Below are positions 36,240 to 44,495 of a stretch of 64,000 nt of DNA, one piece after another. Within the stretch, counting starts at the first letter, position 1. Each line of letters starts with the position of its first letter. Origin of the DNA: an uncultured Pseudomonadota bacterium (GTDB lineage: Bacteria > Pseudomonadota > Gammaproteobacteria > Steroidobacterales > Steroidobacteraceae); NCBI GenBank assembly GCA_903879335.1, contig CAIRLC010000017.1, positions 186,001-250,000 on the forward strand, written 5' to 3'. A model generated the notes under the pieces. That model saw only the letters and a program-made list of their open reading frames with translations, was not told the origin of the DNA and did not search any database. The position numbers were made by a program, and so were the translations under genes.

Positions 36240-37429
36240 CCGAGTAAGGCTCGGGATACGAGGTGCTGTTTGATCGGCCCTAAGCGCTGGGCCGTGCCAA
36301 GCAGCGTGCGCCGCCCGCGGCGGACCCAATCACGCTCATCGGTATAGACCCGATAAATTGAATCCAACGCCGCACCAAACAGCGCGTTGTCTGCCCGCCT
36401 CGACCGGGCGTAACGACCCAAAGGTCCGGGATCGCCGACATCGGCCCCACCCGCACGGGCCCGGTTGATCTCATCGGTCAGCGCCAAAACATCGAGAAAT
36501 CCTTGATTGACGCCCTGACCGGCGAGCGGATGCACCACATGTGCCGCATCTCCAACCAGCACCATCCGCGTGGTGGCGTAGTGATCCGCATTGAAACGGC
36601 GCAACGGAAAACTGCTGCGAGGCGACGCGACTTCAAGCTGACCCAAAACACCATCGCTCGCGGCCGTTACCGCGGAAGCAAAGGCCTCATCAGTCAATGC
36701 TGCGAGGGCTTGTGCTTGAGTCGGTGGCAGTGACCAAACGAGCGACACTCGGCCATCGGCAAGTGGCAGCAGTGCCAAAGGGCCGCCCGGCAAAAAGCGC
36801 TGTCGCGCAGCGGCCCCGTGTGGATGCTCGGGCCGCAAATGCGTCACGATTGCCGTCTGCGGATAGGGTATCGGTTCACCACCGAGCTCCGCCAAATGCC
36901 GCATTGGTGAGTCCACACCGTCTGCCGCCACGACAAGAGATACGCTCAGCTGCCGGTCGCCTAGAGACACCGTCGCGCGATCCCGGTCGAGCTGCAGCCC
37001 CGTCACCGGCGTTCGCAACAACGTAATTCCGAGCGCCAACGCTCGTTCAATTAATGCTGCCGCGATAGCGCGATTCTCGATGATATGACCGAGATCAGGT
37101 TCACCGATCTCAGCGGCATCAAAAATGAGCGTGTCCGGTCCGCCAACCGCATCTTGTGCATCCCAGACGATCATTTGTTCGTAGGGGCTTGGTGAGCGCG
37201 CCGCAAGGAGTGGCCATGCACCCACTTCCGTCAGCAGGCGCTGCCCCGCGCGCGAGATCGCGGAGACCCGGACATCGAGCGTTTCTTGCGGCAAGGGCAT
37301 CAGCGCAGGGCGGGGCTCAACCAGCGCAATTCGAAGCGCCCCATTTGAGCGCACGGCCAAAAGTGTGGCTAGCGCGGCACCGACCATGCCACCGCCGCCA
37401 ATCAAGACATCAAAATCGGTTCGAGTCAT
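36236..37429 (-). CDS. ubiI: UbiH/UbiI-family FAD monooxygenase
   Basis: This 397-residue protein has the N-terminal FAD motif VLIGGGGMVGAALA and ends in the FAD region VLVGDAAHVVHPLAGQGVNQGFLD (about 285-305). These are typical of the UbiH/UbiI/UbiM ring hydroxylases of ubiquinone synthesis. The order pepP-ubiH-visC of E. coli supports ubiI, which hydroxylates C5 of the ring. Which of the two adjacent monooxygenases does which step cannot be proven. Overlaps ubiH and the membrane protein gene by ATGA on both sides. Confidence 0.8.
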   Translation of the reverse strand: MTRTDFDVLIGGGGMVGAALATLLAVRSNGALRIALVEPRPALMPLPQETLDVRVSAISRAGQRLLTEVGAWPLLAARSPSPYEQMIVWDAQDAVGGPDTLIFDAAEIGEPDLGHIIENRAIAAALIERALALGITLLRTPVTGLQLDRDRATVSLGDRQLSVSLVVAADGVDSPMRHLAELGGEPIPYPQTAIVTHLRPEHPHGAAARQRFLPGGPLALLPLADGRVSLVWSLPPTQAQALAALTDEAFASAVTAASDGVLGQLEVASPRSSFPLRRFNADHYATTRMVLVGDAAHVVHPLAGQGVNQGFLDVLALTDEINRARAGGADVGDPGPLGRYARSRRADNALFGAALDSIYRVYTDERDWVRRGRRTLLGTAQRLGPIKQHLVSRALLG

Positions 37430-38670
37430 AACCGTGCACTCTGTCGCTGAAGGAGTGGCAACCCACGCGACAGTCGCGGTAAGCGGCCTGCAAAACCTTG
37501 AGACAGCCGAGACATCGCCGACTTGGCGGTCGGACTCAGATCAAACAAGACGAGACCTAAGCCCCGCGCCATCCGCAATGCGCTCAACTGGCTACCAAAC
37601 AAGCGAACGAGGCCATCGGTGAATCCTATGATGGCGTTACGGTCCGTCCTTCTCCACTCGGCATAGCGCACCAGCAGGTCTGATGATCCAGGGTCCGCAC
37701 CCGCGGACTCGGCGAGCACTTCAGCAAGCGTGACGGCATCGCGCAGACCGAGATTCAACCCTTGGCCAGCAATGGGGTGCATGCCTTGGGCAGCAGCGCC
37801 AATGATGGCCGTACGAGGTGCCTGTGCGGCCTCGGCCTTCACAAGCGCCAAGGGATAAGCATGACGTGCCGATACGGTCTTGAACTGACCCAATCGCCAC
37901 CCAAACGCATCCTGCAATTCCCGCAAGAACTGCGCATCGCCAAGGCCAAGTACACGCTCTGAATCATCAGGCGTCAGTGTCCAAATCAACCCGACCCGAC
38001 CATCAGGAATCGGTAGCGCCGCTATTGGCCCTGATGGTGCGAATCGCTCATAGGCAATATGATCATGAAAGCGCCCTGGGGTGGCCTGCGCGATGACAGC
38101 CACTTGTCCGTAGTCGCTGCGCACCGCACCCACACCAGCGCTCTCGCGGAGTCTGGAACTCATACCGTCCGCCGCCACCGCCAAGCGGGCACGCACCACT
38201 CGACCATCCGTGAGGACTATCCGCGAATGCGTGTCTTCAACCGTCGCAGACGCCACTTCGGCCGGTGCCCACAGCGTTAATTCAGAGGCATGCCGCAACC
38301 GACGCCAAAGCGCTTGACCGATCACGCGGTTTTCAACGACGAAACCCATCGCCGGAATACCCTCTTCGGCCGCATCAATGACGGCTGAGCCGAATCGTCC
38401 GCGCTCGGAGATGTGAATCTTGCGGATGGCCGTTGCTTCGCGCGCGATCTCGTCCCATACGCCTAGTCCCTCGAAGACTCGACGAGACCCGTTGGAGAGC
38501 GCCGTGGTGCGCGTATCAAAGCTGGGTTGCGTCTCATCTTCCGGCAGAACGGCTTCAATCAGCGTAATGGAAAGCCCTAAGCCGGTCAGCGCAAGCGCCA
38601 AGCTCGCACCAACGAGGCCACCACCTACGATGGCAATATCACAGTCGTGCGTGGTGTTGACTTGAGTCAT
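37426..38670 (-). CDS. ubiH: UbiH-family FAD monooxygenase
   Basis: The ATG at 38670 has GAGAG 7 bases upstream and gives 414 residues. The FAD motif IAIVGGGLVGASLALAL is near the N-terminus and the second FAD motif AIIGAAAQGMHPIAGQGLNLGLRD is near 300. It sits after pepP as in E. coli, where UbiH hydroxylates C1 of the ring. The usual GD of the second FAD motif is GA here, a small deviation. Together with the ubiI-like gene and coq7 (45050-45706) it can account for the three ring hydroxylations. Confidence 0.85.
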   Translation of the reverse strand: MTQVNTTHDCDIAIVGGGLVGASLALALTGLGLSITLIEAVLPEDETQPSFDTRTTALSNGSRRVFEGLGVWDEIAREATAIRKIHISERGRFGSAVIDAAEEGIPAMGFVVENRVIGQALWRRLRHASELTLWAPAEVASATVEDTHSRIVLTDGRVVRARLAVAADGMSSRLRESAGVGAVRSDYGQVAVIAQATPGRFHDHIAYERFAPSGPIAALPIPDGRVGLIWTLTPDDSERVLGLGDAQFLRELQDAFGWRLGQFKTVSARHAYPLALVKAEAAQAPRTAIIGAAAQGMHPIAGQGLNLGLRDAVTLAEVLAESAGADPGSSDLLVRYAEWRRTDRNAIIGFTDGLVRLFGSQLSALRMARGLGLVLFDLSPTAKSAMSRLSQGFAGRLPRLSRGLPLLQRQSARL

Positions 38671-38680
38671 GTGCAGGCTC

Positions 38681-39991
38681 TCAGCGGCGTTCGGCCATAA
38701 AGCGCTCAATCTGATCGGGATCTTTAACTAAGCCATCTGTCAGCACATCTGGGGTTGCCCGCGTGATGACCACGTCATCCTCAATTCGGATACCGATGCC
38801 ACGAAATTCTTTCGGCGCCTGACGCGATCCCGGAGCGACATAGATGCCCGGTTCGACCGTTAATGCCATGCCAGGCTCCAACACTCGCCACGCATCTCCG
38901 ACCTTGTAGTCACCGACATCATGGACATCCATGCCGAGCCAATGCCCAGTGCGGTGCATGAACCACTCGCGGTAGGCGCCGTCCTTCACGAGCTTGCTCA
39001 GCTTGCCGGACAGAAAACCCAATGAGACCAGCCCCTGCGTAATGGTTCGCACGGCCGCATCATGAGGATCGTTCCAGTGATTGCCCGGCCGGCACTGCTC
39101 AATCGCAGCCAGCTGCGCCGCCAGCACCACCTCATACAGCGCACGCTGCGCCGGCGTGAAACGCCCGTTCACCGGGAAGGTCCGGGTGATGTCTGAGGCG
39201 TAGCAGTCCAATTCACATCCCGCATCAATCAATACAAGATCGCCATCTCGTAAGGGCTGCGCATTCTCCCGGTAATGCAAGATACAAGCGTTCGCGCCAC
39301 CACCGACGATGGGCTCGTACGCCGAAACGCCCTGGTTGCGGTGAAACTCATGCACGATTTCCGCTGCCAACTGATATTCGGTCACGCCGGGTGCCGATAA
39401 GCGCATCGCCCGTTGATGGGCTGTCACGGAAATCGCGGCCGCACGGCGCATCACGCCGATCTCGTCGCGACTCTTATAGAGCCGCATGTCGTGCAGCAAA
39501 TGATCCAGCGCGACGAATTCCTGGGGAGTATGCATGCCATGTTTAGCTTGCGCTCGCAGGCCGTTCACCCAGCCGATCACGCGCTGGTCGAACTCGGGAT
39601 GCAGTCCCATCGTGTAATAAACACGCGAGCGACTCTCAAGCAGACCGGGAAGAATTTCGTCGATATCTGCGAACGGAAATGCGTCATCGGCCCCATACCG
39701 CGCGACTGCGCCCTCGGGGCCAGCCCGCAGCCCGTCCCACATCTCGCGCGTCGGGTCGCGGTCGCGTACAAACAGGATGTATTCGCCCTCCGGCCGGTGC
39801 GGCAACAGGACGGCGACCGCCTCGGGCTCAGGGAAGCCGGATAAGAACTGGAAATCACTGTCTTGGCGGTAGGGGTATTCCGTACCGGCATTACGTTTGC
39901 GAATCGGTGCGGCCGGTAGGATCGCGATCGCGTCGCGCCCCATCATCCGCATCAGCTGCTTTCGACGCTTCGCGAACTCAGTCGGCTTCAT
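38681..39991 (-). CDS. pepP: Xaa-Pro aminopeptidase P
   Basis: This 436-residue M24B metallopeptidase has an N-terminal domain (about 1-175) and a pita-bread catalytic domain (about 176-430). The metal ligands are in LIDAGCELDCYASDITRTF, HRTGHWLGMDVHDVG, LTVEPGIYVAPGS and GIGIRIEDDVVI. Size matches E. coli PepP (441). It releases the N-terminal residue of peptides with proline second. The start lies 14 bases inside ygfB, so the genes are coupled. ygfB-pepP-ubiH order is conserved. Confidence 0.95.
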   Translation of the reverse strand: MKPTEFAKRRKQLMRMMGRDAIAILPAAPIRKRNAGTEYPYRQDSDFQFLSGFPEPEAVAVLLPHRPEGEYILFVRDRDPTREMWDGLRAGPEGAVARYGADDAFPFADIDEILPGLLESRSRVYYTMGLHPEFDQRVIGWVNGLRAQAKHGMHTPQEFVALDHLLHDMRLYKSRDEIGVMRRAAAISVTAHQRAMRLSAPGVTEYQLAAEIVHEFHRNQGVSAYEPIVGGGANACILHYRENAQPLRDGDLVLIDAGCELDCYASDITRTFPVNGRFTPAQRALYEVVLAAQLAAIEQCRPGNHWNDPHDAAVRTITQGLVSLGFLSGKLSKLVKDGAYREWFMHRTGHWLGMDVHDVGDYKVGDAWRVLEPGMALTVEPGIYVAPGSRQAPKEFRGIGIRIEDDVVITRATPDVLTDGLVKDPDQIERFMAERR

Positions 39992-40532
39992 CGACGGACT
40001 CCCCGCGCGGGTCTACCAATTCCTCGTGCACGAGCTGAGCGCTCGCCCGGAGGTATTCCACCAACTCCGCATAGGAACTTTCGCTATCTTCCTCAGAGTC
40101 CTCATCACCGACGGCCGCCCGCGCGATCTCGGAAAAATCCGCGACGATCTCTCGTACCGTATCGGGCCAACCGGCCGGCGGAACTGGGACGGAACCAAGA
40201 CCAGCCATAAACCCGGTGCACCACGTGGCCAGTGCGGCAGTCCGCATCTCCAGGGAGGCGTCATCGGGGGGTAACAGGGGCGCAAAGTCCATATCCGGTC
40301 CGGATAATTGGGCGGCCGTCTCCCGACAGAGGGCGATGAGAACTTCACGCGCGTGAACCGTGCGCTCAGGCGCCTCTGTACTGGAGAGGAAATCGTCGGT
40401 CCACTCCTCGGCCATGAAGCTGACCGATGCGGCCAAAGTTCCCGTCAGCGCGCCGTGCGCCTCGGCGGCCCCAAGGGCTGCCCCCGCCGCGTCAAGCGCG
40501 GTCTCGAGTTCGTCATAAGTTACGGTTTGCAT
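39978..40532 (-). CDS. ygfB: YgfB family protein (UPF0149)
   Basis: The ATG at 40532 gives 184 residues. The pattern MQTVTYDELETALDAAG...HGALTG, and the acidic tail, are those of the YgfB/YecA family. Function is poorly known. In Pseudomonas a YgfB protein affects transcription of some genes. First gene of the ygfB-pepP-ubiH-ubiI operon and divergent from the TIGR02449-like gene across 53 bases. Confidence 0.85.
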   Translation of the reverse strand: MQTVTYDELETALDAAGAALGAAEAHGALTGTLAASVSFMAEEWTDDFLSSTEAPERTVHAREVLIALCRETAAQLSGPDMDFAPLLPPDDASLEMRTAALATWCTGFMAGLGSVPVPPAGWPDTVREIVADFSEIARAAVGDEDSEEDSESSYAELVEYLRASAQLVHEELVDPRGESVDEAD

Positions 40533-40585
40533 GAACCGGATTCTAGCGCGTTGACCCACCTCAGAGCCGCGCCTATAGTGCGGCC

Positions 40586-40819
40586 ATGAGCGAAATCACT
40601 CCACGATCTGCCGCCGAAGCTGAGCTTAAGACGCTCGAGAAGCGTCTTCTGGAGCTCATTCTGACGATTGACCGCCTAAAAGATGAGAACCGGTCGTTAA
40701 AGTCGCGGCAGGAGTCGCTCTCCGCCGAGCGCGCTGCTTTGATGCAGAAAAACGAGCAAGTTCGCGCTAGGGTCGAGGCCATGATCGGTCGACTGAAATC
40801 CATGGAGCATGGGGCATGA
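40586..40819 (+). CDS. Short coiled-coil protein, TIGR02449-like
   Basis: This 77-residue protein is an almost continuous heptad coiled coil (about residues 10-72, LEKRLLELILTIDRLKDENRSL). Small coiled-coil proteins of this kind stand just before zapA in many gammaproteobacteria and resemble the TIGR02449 family. Its stop overlaps the zapA start (ATGA), so the two are coupled. A role with ZapA in division is inference. Confidence 0.8.
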   Translation: MSEITPRSAAEAELKTLEKRLLELILTIDRLKDENRSLKSRQESLSAERAALMQKNEQVRARVEAMIGRLKSMEHGA

Positions 40820-41133
40820 GCGATATTCCCGTCTCCCGGGTTTCGGTTCGAATTCTTGAGAAGGAATATCAGTTTTCTTGCGCGCCGGACGAGCGCGCGG
40901 CCCTGCTGGATTCTGCAGAATTCCTGAACAGTGAAATGCGCAAGATTCGGGATACCGGCAAAGTCATCGGTTTAGACCGGATTGCCGTGATGGCCGCGCT
41001 CAACATGGCCAATGAGTTGCTGAAATCGCGCGCGCGCGATGCGTCACTTGATGTTGACGTCGTCCAGAAACTGCGCAATTTGCGTCAGCAGGTCGACGCG
41101 GCGCTCGAACGCGGCCAACAATTCGACTTGTAG
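40816..41133 (+). CDS. zapA: Cell division protein ZapA
   Basis: This 105-residue protein has the ZapA N-terminal fold (VSVRILEKEYQFSCAPDERAALLDSAEFLNSEMRKIRDTGKVIGLDRIAVMAALNMANELL) and a C-terminal coiled coil. It cross-links FtsZ protofilaments at the division ring. The position next to ygfB and upstream of 6S RNA is the conserved gammaproteobacterial layout. Translation is coupled to the gene before it. Confidence 0.93.
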   Translation: MSDIPVSRVSVRILEKEYQFSCAPDERAALLDSAEFLNSEMRKIRDTGKVIGLDRIAVMAALNMANELLKSRARDASLDVDVVQKLRNLRQQVDAALERGQQFDL

Positions 41134-41195
41134 CGATTTATATCGCGCTGTCGCGACGCACAGCATTCTTTCGTCCCGCGCGATCGGTTAGTCTT

Positions 41196-41396
41196 CGCTG
41201 CGGCGCCGCCTGCAGTGTTCGACATGGGTCAAGACCTCCCGGCCCTAATTGCGTTACCCCGGGGCAAGTGCTTGCAGGGTCACTGAGCATGTCCGCCTCG
41301 TTGCGGAAAGCCTTAAGTCTTGCAGTACGCCCCACTTGTTGCTCCGGTCCGGGAGCAACGATTCGTGACGGCACAGGTGGACGGCGCCGCCTTTCT
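41196..41396 (+). ncRNA. ssrS: 6S RNA
   Basis: The stretch between zapA and the EVE gene holds the 6S hallmarks. Terminal arms CGGCGCCG (41201-41208) and CGGCGCCG (41382-41389), with adjoining CCTG/CAGG, close a long rod. A conserved core GAGCATG...AAGCCTTAA (about 41286-41315) matches E. coli 6S. 6S RNA binds sigma-70 RNA polymerase and tunes transcription in stationary phase. Ends are approximate. The usual downstream ygfA is absent and the EVE gene follows instead. Confidence 0.88.
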
Positions 41397-41450
41397 CTCT
41401 ACTGGTAAACCCACCGACCGGATTGTCCGGCGTGGGCGCGGGAGTACGTG

Positions 41451-41918
41451 ATGAAGTACTGGCTGATGAAGAGCGAACCATCGGTGTTCGGCATCGAGGA
41501 TCTACGCAAGGCGCCCAAGAAGCGCTCCGCCTGGGATGGTGTGCGTAACTACCAAGTCAGAAATATGATGCGCGACGAAATGCGCATCGGAGACCTTGCC
41601 TTCTTCTATCACTCGAGCTGCGATGAGCCTGGAATTTACGGGATTATTCGCATCGTGAAAGAAGGCTACCCAGACCATACTGCATTCGATCCGACGAATG
41701 ATCACTTCGATGCAAAGAGCAAACCGGACAATCCGACGTGGTACATGGTGGATGTCGAATTCGTAGAACAGTTCAAACGACCAGTCACACTTGATCGCCT
41801 ACGCGCGAATGCTGAGACACTGAATGAGTTACTCATTCTGAAGCGAGGTAATCGTTTGTCCGTCACGCCAATCAAAAACGGTGAATGGCAACGCATCGTC
41901 GAGCTCTCACTTCAATGA
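41451..41918 (+). CDS. EVE-domain protein
   Basis: I choose ATG 41451 (155 residues), with GGAG 6 bases upstream; a GTG one codon earlier is the alternative. The EVE (PUA-like) fold is clear: MKYWLMKSEPSVFGIEDL, WDGVRNYQVRNMMR, GDLAFFYHSS and PTWYMVDVEFV. Family members bind modified bases in DNA or RNA, and some take part in restriction. No restriction gene is near, so a general RNA or DNA-modification reader is more likely. The gene stands downstream of 6S RNA. Confidence 0.9.
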   Translation: MKYWLMKSEPSVFGIEDLRKAPKKRSAWDGVRNYQVRNMMRDEMRIGDLAFFYHSSCDEPGIYGIIRIVKEGYPDHTAFDPTNDHFDAKSKPDNPTWYMVDVEFVEQFKRPVTLDRLRANAETLNELLILKRGNRLSVTPIKNGEWQRIVELSLQ

Positions 41919-41948
41919 CCAAGCGTGGTGTTTAAAACGCCTATCACA

Positions 41949-41983
41949 ACAAAAAGTTGGTTGCTTGTAATTTGACTTTTTGT
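41949..41983. repeat. Inverted repeat at the promoter of the lysine-rich peptide gene
   Basis: ACAAAAAGT (41949-41957) and ACTTTTTGT (41975-41983) form a perfect 9-bp dyad with a 17-base spacer. It covers the -35 region of the downstream gene. It may be an operator, or a bidirectional terminator for the EVE gene. Confidence 0.5.
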
Positions 41984-41992
41984 GTATATACT
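41965..41992 (+). promoter_or_regulatory. Sigma-70-like promoter of the lysine-rich peptide gene
   Basis: TTGTAA (41965-41970) and TATACT (41987-41992) are separated by 16 bases and lie 34 bases before the ATG at 42027. The -35 box is inside the inverted repeat. A start site near 41999 is inferred. Confidence 0.5.
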
Positions 41993-42026
41993 CCAACCCC
42001 GGACTAACTCATATTGGAGAACTACT

Positions 42027-42092
42027 ATGGCGACCAAGAAAAAAGCCGCGAAGAAGAAGGCAACGAAGAAGAAGGCTGCTAAGAAGAAGTAA
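42027..42092 (+). CDS. 21-residue lysine-rich peptide, histone-tail-like
   Basis: The gene codes 21 residues, a double repeat of A/G-T/A-KKK units (MATKKKAAKKK then ATKKKAAKKK), with 12 lysines. GGAG lies 8 bases before the ATG and a promoter-like pair and a strong terminator frame it, so it is a real transcription unit. The peptide has no room for a fold and is strongly basic, like histone H1 tails and similar C-termini, so DNA, RNA or ribosome binding is a guess. The near-perfect repeat of AAG-rich codons suggests recent duplication. Confidence 0.7.
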   Translation: MATKKKAAKKKATKKKAAKKK

Positions 42093-42150
42093 GCCTTTAG
42101 AAGTTGCCGGGGATGAAGGCTTCAACCCAACTCCCCTAATGCTTCGCCGA

Positions 42151-42184
42151 CTGTGCCCGCTTATGCGGGCACAGTCTTTTTTGT
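42151..42184 (+). terminator. Rho-independent terminator
   Basis: A perfect 10-bp stem CTGTGCCCGC / GCGGGCACAG with loop TTAT is followed by TCTTTTTTGT. It ends the transcript of the lysine-rich peptide gene before rpiA. It is one of only two hairpins in the window with a clear T-run. Confidence 0.9.
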
Positions 42185-42250
42185 ATCCTGAAAATCTCGT
42201 GACCTCACGAGAGATAATGCTGCGGATACTGCAAATACAGGGTTTTCGAG

Positions 42251-42910
42251 ATGAAGAGTGATGATCTCAAGCGCCGCGTCGCTGAAGCGGCAGTCGCCTA
42301 CGTACCGGCTGGTTGTGTACTCGGAGTAGGTACCGGTTCGACGGTGAACCATTTCATCGCAGCGCTCGCCGAGCAGAAGATCGAACTCGCTGGCGCAGTC
42401 TCAAGCTCAGAAGCGAGCACTCGTCTGCTCAAAGCAGCGGGCTATGAAGTACTCGACCTCAACTCCACGGGAGATCTTGAGGTGTATGTGGATGGTGCGG
42501 ATGAGTCGAATCGACACCTTCATCTGATCAAAGGCGGCGGCGCCGCACTCACTCGCGAGAAGATTGTTGCAGCGGCATCGCGACGATTCATCTGCATCGT
42601 CGATCAGTCGAAAGTGGTCGACGTACTCGGTCGCTTCCCCTTGCCTGTCGAAGTGATACCAATGGCGCGATCGTACGTCGCTCGGCAACTGGTCAAACTC
42701 GGCGGCCAACCAGTCTATCGCGACGGCGTCGTGACCGACAACGGCAACGTAATTCTCGATGTGCACAACTTGGCGATCGTGGATCCGAAGGGCCTAGAGG
42801 ATGCCATCAACGGCATCGTCGGCGTCGTGGCCAATGGCCTGTTTGCGCGACGGCCTGCCGATGTCTTACTCGTTGGCACGGCCGGCGGTGTCGAGACGCT
42901 CACCGCCTAA
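42251..42910 (+). CDS. rpiA: Ribose-5-phosphate isomerase A
   Basis: This 219-residue RpiA has [12 protein letters not shown] (phosphate loop), the DGADE motif with the catalytic aspartate and a lysine in [13 protein letters not shown]. It interconverts ribulose-5-phosphate and ribose-5-phosphate in the pentose phosphate pathway. Size matches E. coli (219). It converges with the acyltransferase gene. The ribosome site is weak. Confidence 0.96.
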   Translation: MKSDDLKRRVAEAAVAYVPAGCVLGVGTGSTVNHFIAALAEQKIELAGAVSSSEASTRLLKAAGYEVLDLNSTGDLEVYVDGADESNRHLHLIKGGGAALTREKIVAAASRRFICIVDQSKVVDVLGRFPLPVEVIPMARSYVARQLVKLGGQPVYRDGVVTDNGNVILDVHNLAIVDPKGLEDAINGIVGVVANGLFARRPADVLLVGTAGGVETLTA

Positions 42911-42916
42911 AGTTAG

Positions 42917-43831
42917 TCAGTGACCGCTCGTCGTCTCATCCAGCAAGGTGGAGAGACGACGCTCCTTCTCAGACCATAAGCCGCCGAGCCAATCCTGGAA
43001 TCGGCCGCGGAACTCCCCATCACCGACGTAGTCACCGGCCGCCTGACGAACCGGCAAGGTACGCCGCTCGACTTCAATGGTCACGACCGGCACGCGACCA
43101 CAACACAAATCCCAAAGACTTGGGCATGCAGAACCCGAAGAGTATGCAATGGTGACGTCCAACAGGTCATGCAAGATCGGGCCAAGCGTATCCATCACAA
43201 ACGCAATACCGCCTGCCTTCGGCCGCAGTAAGTTGCGGTAAGGTGATCGTGAGGCGTCACGCTTGACCGGCGTGAAGCGCGTCCCTTCGACAAAGTTGAT
43301 GATGGACGTCGGGTGATGACGGAATTTCTCGCAAGCACGTTGGGTTGCCTTCAAGTCCGTCCCACGTAACTCCGGGCGCCGTGCCAACTGCTCTTTCGAA
43401 TACCGTTTCATAAACGGCATATCCAAGGCCCACCAGGCGAGCCCCAATATCGGCACCCAACGGAGCGAGTCCTTGATGAAAAATTTGAGGAACGGAATCC
43501 GCCCGTTCAGTACGGTCTGAAGCGCCAGAATATCAACCCAAGACCGATGGTTAGCGATCACTAAATACCATCCGTCCCGATTCAAGCCGTCTACACCGGA
43601 GACGCGCCACTCAATTTGCTGGGTCAAGCGCATGAGAACCGCGTTGACCGACACCCAACCCTCAGCCAGTCGAATCAATACGTCTGACACGAAACGGGTA
43701 AATGCCGGGATCGGCAGCGCAATCTTAAGTACGGAGACAATCACGACAGCGCTGCCCAAAACGATCGTATTGGTGACAAATAAAGCCATCAAGACCAGTC
43801 CACGCAGTGGACCTTTGGGCAGTTTCAGCAC
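42917..43831 (-). CDS. Lysophospholipid/1-acyl-glycerol-3-phosphate acyltransferase, YihG-like
   Basis: I choose GTG at 43831 (304 residues), with GGGAG 7 bases upstream. An ATG at 43888 lies inside the tRNA terminator and is unlikely. N-terminal membrane segments (about 10-35) and the acyltransferase motif NHRSWVDILALQ near residue 95, with FVEGTRFTPVK as the second block, are present. This matches PlsC/YihG-type enzymes that acylate lysophosphatidate or phospholipids at the inner membrane. It converges on rpiA. Confidence 0.85.
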   Translation of the reverse strand: MLKLPKGPLRGLVLMALFVTNTIVLGSAVVIVSVLKIALPIPAFTRFVSDVLIRLAEGWVSVNAVLMRLTQQIEWRVSGVDGLNRDGWYLVIANHRSWVDILALQTVLNGRIPFLKFFIKDSLRWVPILGLAWWALDMPFMKRYSKEQLARRPELRGTDLKATQRACEKFRHHPTSIINFVEGTRFTPVKRDASRSPYRNLLRPKAGGIAFVMDTLGPILHDLLDVTIAYSSGSACPSLWDLCCGRVPVVTIEVERRTLPVRQAAGDYVGDGEFRGRFQDWLGGLWSEKERRLSTLLDETTSGH

Positions 43832-43877
43832 TGGCTCGCTCCCACACTTTCGACGCCATTGTGCGCCTAGGCGGCAC

Positions 43878-43909
43878 AGAAAAGACAAGGCCCGCTTGCG
43901 CGGGCCTTG
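43878..43909 (-). terminator. Rho-independent terminator of tRNA-Gln
   Basis: On the minus strand a 10-bp stem (CAAGGCCCGC / GCGGGCCTTG, loop GCAA) is followed by TCTTTTCT, 6 bases past the tRNA CCA end. It overlaps the upstream in-frame ATG of the acyltransferase gene, which argues for the GTG start. Confidence 0.85.
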
Positions 43910-43915
43910 ACGTTT

Positions 43916-43989
43916 TGGCTGGGGAACTAGGATTCGAACCTAGATTGACGGAGTCAGAGTCCGCTGTCCTACCGTTAGACGATTCCCCA
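43916..43989 (-). tRNA. tRNA-Gln (CTG)
   Basis: A cloverleaf on the minus strand begins TGGGGAA and pairs with TTCCCCA, with D arm GTCTAACGGTAGGAC, anticodon loop CTCTGAC (anticodon CTG, for glutamine codon CAG), and T arm CTAGGTTCGAATCCTAG. The encoded 3' GCCA is present. Start TGGGG is typical of tRNA-Gln. Confidence 0.95.
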
Positions 43990-44019
43990 ATATTCGGAAT
44001 CGACTTCGAATCGCGGCAC

Positions 44020-44065
44020 GACCGGTCCAGCGGAGACCGGTCCGTCGGGTCAGAAAACCCGACGG
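44020..44065 (-). terminator. Tandem hairpins after rpsI
   Basis: Two stems lie 14 bases after the rpsI stop: CCGTCGGGT / ACCCGACGG (44042-44050/44057-44065) and GACCGGTC / GACCGGTC (44020-44027/44035-44042). No T-run follows. They may end the rplM-rpsI transcript or separate it from the tRNA downstream. Confidence 0.5.
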
Positions 44066-44079
44066 AACCCGCAACCGGT

Positions 44080-44469
44080 TTAACGCTTCGAGAACTGAGT
44101 TCCGCGACGCGCCTTACGGCGACCAACCTTCTTACGCTCGACCTCACGGGCGTCACGCGTGACAAAGCCTGCAGTACGGAGCGGCTTACGCAGCGTCTCA
44201 TCGTACTGAAGCAATGCGCGGGTGATGCCGTGGCGAATCGCGCCAGCCTGGCCCGTGATGCCGCCGCCGTCCACCGCAACTTTGACGTCGAAGTGGCTTG
44301 CCATCTGGACGAGTTCCAGCGGCTGACGAACGATCATACGACCGGTTTCACGGCCGAAGAATTCTTCGATCGTACGGTCATTGATAGTGATCTTGCCCGA
44401 ACCGGGCGAGAGGTGGACGCGGGCCGTCGAGGTCTTGCGGCGGCCGGTGCCGTAATACGTGGTGGGCAT
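44080..44469 (-). CDS. rpsI: 30S ribosomal protein S9
   Basis: This 129-residue S9 begins [23 protein letters not shown] and ends with the conserved basic tail [14 protein letters not shown], whose last arginine contacts tRNA in the P site. It follows rplM by 26 bases, the universal gene pair. Confidence 0.98.
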   Translation of the reverse strand: MPTTYYGTGRRKTSTARVHLSPGSGKITINDRTIEEFFGRETGRMIVRQPLELVQMASHFDVKVAVDGGGITGQAGAIRHGITRALLQYDETLRKPLRTAGFVTRDAREVERKKVGRRKARRGTQFSKR

Positions 44470-44495
44470 GATCTTACCTTAGAAAAACCGTTACT

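Noticed and set aside
42027-42092. Short direct repeats read as a CRISPR or satellite repeat
   Set aside because: They are codon repeats of a lysine-rich gene with a ribosome site, without spacers.
43832-43888. Longer N-terminus (ATG 43888) of the acyltransferase
   Set aside because: It overlaps the tRNA-Gln terminator, and a GTG at 43831 has a better ribosome site.
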